A stretch of DNA of 64,000 bases from JARFQW01 sp963842955 (GTDB lineage Bacteria > Pseudomonadota > Gammaproteobacteria > Steroidobacterales > XN24): NCBI GenBank assembly GCA_963842955.1, contig CAWJIJ010000008.1, positions 124,001 through 188,000 of the forward strand, in the 5' to 3' direction. Both the position numbers and the translations under genes were made by a program. Under the pieces are notes generated by a model, which saw nothing but the letters and a program-made list of their open reading frames with translations, was not told the DNA's origin and made no database searches. Shown here one piece after another: positions 61,820 to 64,000 of this stretch (positions are counted from its first letter, which is position 1; the number at the start of each line of letters is the position of its first letter).

Positions 61820-61906
61820 GGCTGGAGGGACTGGCCCGAGCAGATCAGATCTTGCACATGAAAGGGCCAGGCTGCTGACCCGGGCACCCCGGGCCGCACT
61901 GATGAC

Positions 61907-62650
61907 TCAGAAGGAGCCGGCAAGGCTGAATGGGCGCCGGCCCGCACTATCGGCCGGGCCGAGAGCGCCAAGGCCCTGGGCAAGCGCCGGCGGCGCCTCG
62001 CTGCCGGGGGCTGCTGTACCTTCGATCAGCCAGCTGCGGTCGCCGGTCAGCTCGAGCCGGCCATCGATATCCAGCGGGCCGCCGACACTGCTCAGGATGC
62101 CAATAATGGGACCATCCCCTGCATCCGGAAAATCGGCCTGAAACGGCCCCAGGGGAACGGGAATACCCCTGACCGGCAGCTCGCTGACGGAAACGGTCCC
62201 CTGCAACGCGACGGGCCACCCGTTCTCCAGTCGCAGGCGATCCAGCCGCAGCGTGATGGCGCTGTCCTGCGGCTGAATGGGAAACAGCCGCTCTACGGCG
62301 CGCAGCGGGACAGCGGCCTCGGTGTCACGAAACTCCACGGCGGAGCCGGTGAACGGTATGGCGATCCGGCCATTGAGAAATCCGTCCGGCCGGTCGAGAT
62401 TGATATCCCAGGCGATCCGGCCGGTGAGCAGCGCCAGTGCGGCGGCGTCCCATTCCGGCGCTCCCAGCGGCACCCCGGAAACGCTGACCCCGTCTGCGCG
62501 GCCATTCCAGACGCTGCCGGAACTGTTATGCAAGGCAACGCCGTCGGGGGCAACCCAGCTCCAGGCTACGCGCGCCGGAAGGGTCAGAATAATGGCTGCC
62601 GCAAACGCGGCCACGCCCAACGCGATGAGACGCCATGCAAACGAAGTCAT
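61907..62650 (-). CDS. gspN: type II secretion system protein N
   Basis: A 247-residue protein with an N-terminal transmembrane helix (FAWRLIALGVAAFAAAIILTL) and a periplasmic beta-rich domain (LHNSSGSVWNGRADGVSVSG, ITLRLDRLRLENGWPVALQGTVSVSEL) typical of GspN. GspN is a non-universal inner-membrane T2SS component found at the end of gsp operons. Its start overlaps the gspM stop by 4 nt. The 87 bp between it and the convergent helicase gene hold no recognisable feature. Confidence 0.87.
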   Translation of the reverse strand: MTSFAWRLIALGVAAFAAAIILTLPARVAWSWVAPDGVALHNSSGSVWNGRADGVSVSGVPLGAPEWDAAALALLTGRIAWDINLDRPDGFLNGRIAIPFTGSAVEFRDTEAAVPLRAVERLFPIQPQDSAITLRLDRLRLENGWPVALQGTVSVSELPVRGIPVPLGPFQADFPDAGDGPIIGILSSVGGPLDIDGRLELTGDRSWLIEGTAAPGSEAPPALAQGLGALGPADSAGRRPFSLAGSF

Positions 62651-63132
62651 GCCTCTGATCGTCTCAGGATCAGGCTCGCATTGACCCGACCCGGGTCACG
62701 ACTCCGGTCGAATGTCGCCGAGTCGATGGCCAGACCCTCGCTGTTCTGAATGCCGATAACCCAGCGGGCGAGGGCATCGAAGGAAGCGTTCTCGAATCGA
62801 ACCCGAATGCCGTCGCTGCCGACCGGCTGGTTGCGGCTGAGGGAATCGCCCAGTCCCGCACGACCCGCGCTGTTGGCCACGAGAACGACGAGGGACTGGC
62901 CGGAGCGCTGGCCCGCTGCGGGAGCGTCGCCCAACTGGCTAAGACGGGACGCGGCGGTCTGGATGCGGCCGAGGTCGCCGGTCTTCGTTGCAATTCGTTC
63001 CTCGGCCGCCGCCGAGGCACCGAACAGTGGCGCAAGGATCAGGCCATAGACCAGCGCCAGGGCGAGCAGCACGGATCCGCCCGCGACAAAGATACGTTCC
63101 CTGGGTGCGAGGGCTTCGAACCAGTCCTTCAT
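62647..63132 (-). CDS. gspM: type II secretion system protein M
   Basis: A 161-residue bitopic inner-membrane protein: short cytoplasmic N-terminus MKDWFEALAPRERIFVAGGS, a helix (LLALALVYGLILAPLF), a helical stretch (AAEERIATKTGDLGRIQTAASRL) and a periplasmic ferredoxin-like domain (GLGDSLSRNQPVGSDGIRVRF, FDALARWVIGIQ). GspM binds GspL and the GspE ATPase platform. It overlaps gspL and gspN by 4 nt each, a coupled operon. Confidence 0.93.
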   Translation of the reverse strand: MKDWFEALAPRERIFVAGGSVLLALALVYGLILAPLFGASAAAEERIATKTGDLGRIQTAASRLSQLGDAPAAGQRSGQSLVVLVANSAGRAGLGDSLSRNQPVGSDGIRVRFENASFDALARWVIGIQNSEGLAIDSATFDRSRDPGRVNASLILRRSEA

Positions 63133-64000
63133 CCTGTCGGCCTCTTCAGCTGCAGCCGGCCCTCGACGAAGGTTCCCTCATTGTTGGCCGATTGGATGCT
63201 GGCGACGAGCTGGTCCGAACTGACCTGGCTGCGAATCTTGTCCAGGCTGTCCACGCTGGGGGCTTTCAGGCGGAGGTCCATGACCCCGTTCCGATAGCTC
63301 ACCGCCTCCAGGGTAGCGCCGCTGGTCGAAGTCAAGGCGATCGAAAGGCGCTCGAGGCCTTCGAGAAACAGGCCCGCGTCGGCGTTACCGCCGCCGAGGC
63401 GTTCGGAGAGCCTGCCCTCTACCTGGAAAACCGGCCGGATACAGCGCTCTCCGCCCAGGGCCTCGGTACAGGCGGACTGAATGGCGGCATCCAGGTCAGC
63501 CTCGCGGCTCTTGAGTTCCGAGAGCACCAGGGCCTCGCGGCCGATGACAACGAGGCACAGCGCGCCAAACAATGCGGCCGCGCCGCGCCAGGGCTTCCAG
63601 AGAAATTCCGCACTGCTTTTCGGCGCGTAGTCTCCCTGAAGCAGGTTCAGGGTGCTCCGCTCGATGGCTCGCGGAGCCAGATAGGTGAGGGGATCACCCT
63701 CCATCTGCCGCAGTTCCACGCCGGCAACGGTTTCACGCAGCCGGGCGATCTCGTCGGCTCGTTCCTCCAGGTCGGCTCCCGTGGCATACAGGGTCACGTG
63801 CAGGGCGGCGTCATCATCTTCGGGATCGGGACCGAACTCCACCAGGTCCTGGAGAGAGGGGACTTCGAAGGAGACGGTGTCCAGCCCGTCGCTGCCCCGG
63901 GCGATCACCTGTTCTCCGTCGACGAACCAGCAGGCCGTACCGGGCGTATCGGGCAGGCAGACGGCCTCGGAGACAACACTCACAGGTTCCAGTCCCGCGG
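63129..64000 (-). CDS. gspL: type II secretion system protein L (N-terminus outside window)
   Basis: The frame is open to the right window edge, so the protein's N-terminal cytoplasmic actin-like domain is cut. The visible ~290 residues contain the end of that domain (LTYLAPRAIERSTLNLLQGDYAP), a single transmembrane helix (RGAAALFGALCLVVIGREALVL), then a periplasmic ferredoxin-like region (LFLEGLERLSIALTSTSGATLEAVSYRNGVMDLRLKAPS). These are the standard GspL features. It links the GspE ATPase to the inner-membrane platform. The start near 63983 (GTG) is not the true start. Confidence 0.92.
   Translation of the reverse strand, partial: AGLEPVSVVSEAVCLPDTPGTACWFVDGEQVIARGSDGLDTVSFEVPSLQDLVEFGPDPEDDDAALHVTLYATGADLEERADEIARLRETVAGVELRQMEGDPLTYLAPRAIERSTLNLLQGDYAPKSSAEFLWKPWRGAAALFGALCLVVIGREALVLSELKSREADLDAAIQSACTEALGGERCIRPVFQVEGRLSERLGGGNADAGLFLEGLERLSIALTSTSGATLEAVSYRNGVMDLRLKAPSVDSLDKIRSQVSSDQLVASIQSANNEGTFVEGRLQLKRPTG

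Overview
This is a GC-rich chromosomal window from a bacterium that looks like a gammaproteobacterium. The evidence is the gene order thrS-infC-rpmI-rplT-pheS-pheT-ihfA-merR, MlaA/MlaC, a paired AddB/AddA-like nuclease-helicase and type II secretion genes in the order L-M-N. A member of the Chromatiales or Xanthomonadales/Wenzhouxiangella-like lineages would fit, but no species call is possible from sequence alone.

Layout. 1-1.8 kb: end of a DUF1538 membrane protein translationally coupled to two PII-like regulators. 1.9-9.7 kb: tRNA-Val, the translation operon (thrS, infC with an apparent AUC start, rpmI, rplT, pheS, pheT, ihfA, a MerR regulator) and tRNA-Pro. 9.7-10.2 kb: an array of about 185-bp repeats, each carrying a copy of the tRNA-Pro 3' end and its terminator. 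10.4-22.7 kb: accessory and envelope genes, including a PLDc_N-like small protein, GST, EEP phosphohydrolase, a choice-of-anchor gene remnant, S1/P1 nuclease, two paralogous exported alpha/beta hydrolases around mlaA, a 2OG oxygenase, mlaC, and an AsmA-like gene with one frameshift. 22.8-55.3 kb: a long alpha-glucan region holding glycogen phosphorylase, branching enzyme, GlgX, a giant modular lipoprotein pullulanase (two frameshifts), a convergent pair of SGNH-hydrolase/TPR proteins, DUF5989, a lipoprotein alpha-amylase, a MalK-E-F-G transporter, two glucodextranase-C/DOMON-like exported proteins, a large outer-membrane barrel, MalQ and a DUF4032 kinase-like protein. 55.3-61.8 kb: Rap1a/Tai-like secreted protein and the AddB/AddA-like pair. 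61.9-64 kb: GspN, GspM and partial GspL on the minus strand.

How the genes may work together (inference). The cell-surface pullulanase and alpha-amylase would debranch and cut starch or glycogen. The outer-membrane barrel and the binding-module proteins would capture maltodextrins. MalE-FGK would import them, and MalQ, GlgP, GlgX and GlgB would process them inside the cell. Type II secretion genes lie 26 kb downstream and lipoprotein pullulanase is the classic substrate of such systems. No glgC/glgA, glucokinase or obvious mal regulator is present. The DUF4032 kinase-like gene next to malQ and the unusual N-terminal sensor-like extension of MalF are the best candidates for undescribed components.

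Three single-base frame disruptions (one in the AsmA-like gene, two in the pullulanase) each restore a full-length frame when one base is removed. They may be sequence errors rather than true pseudogenes.
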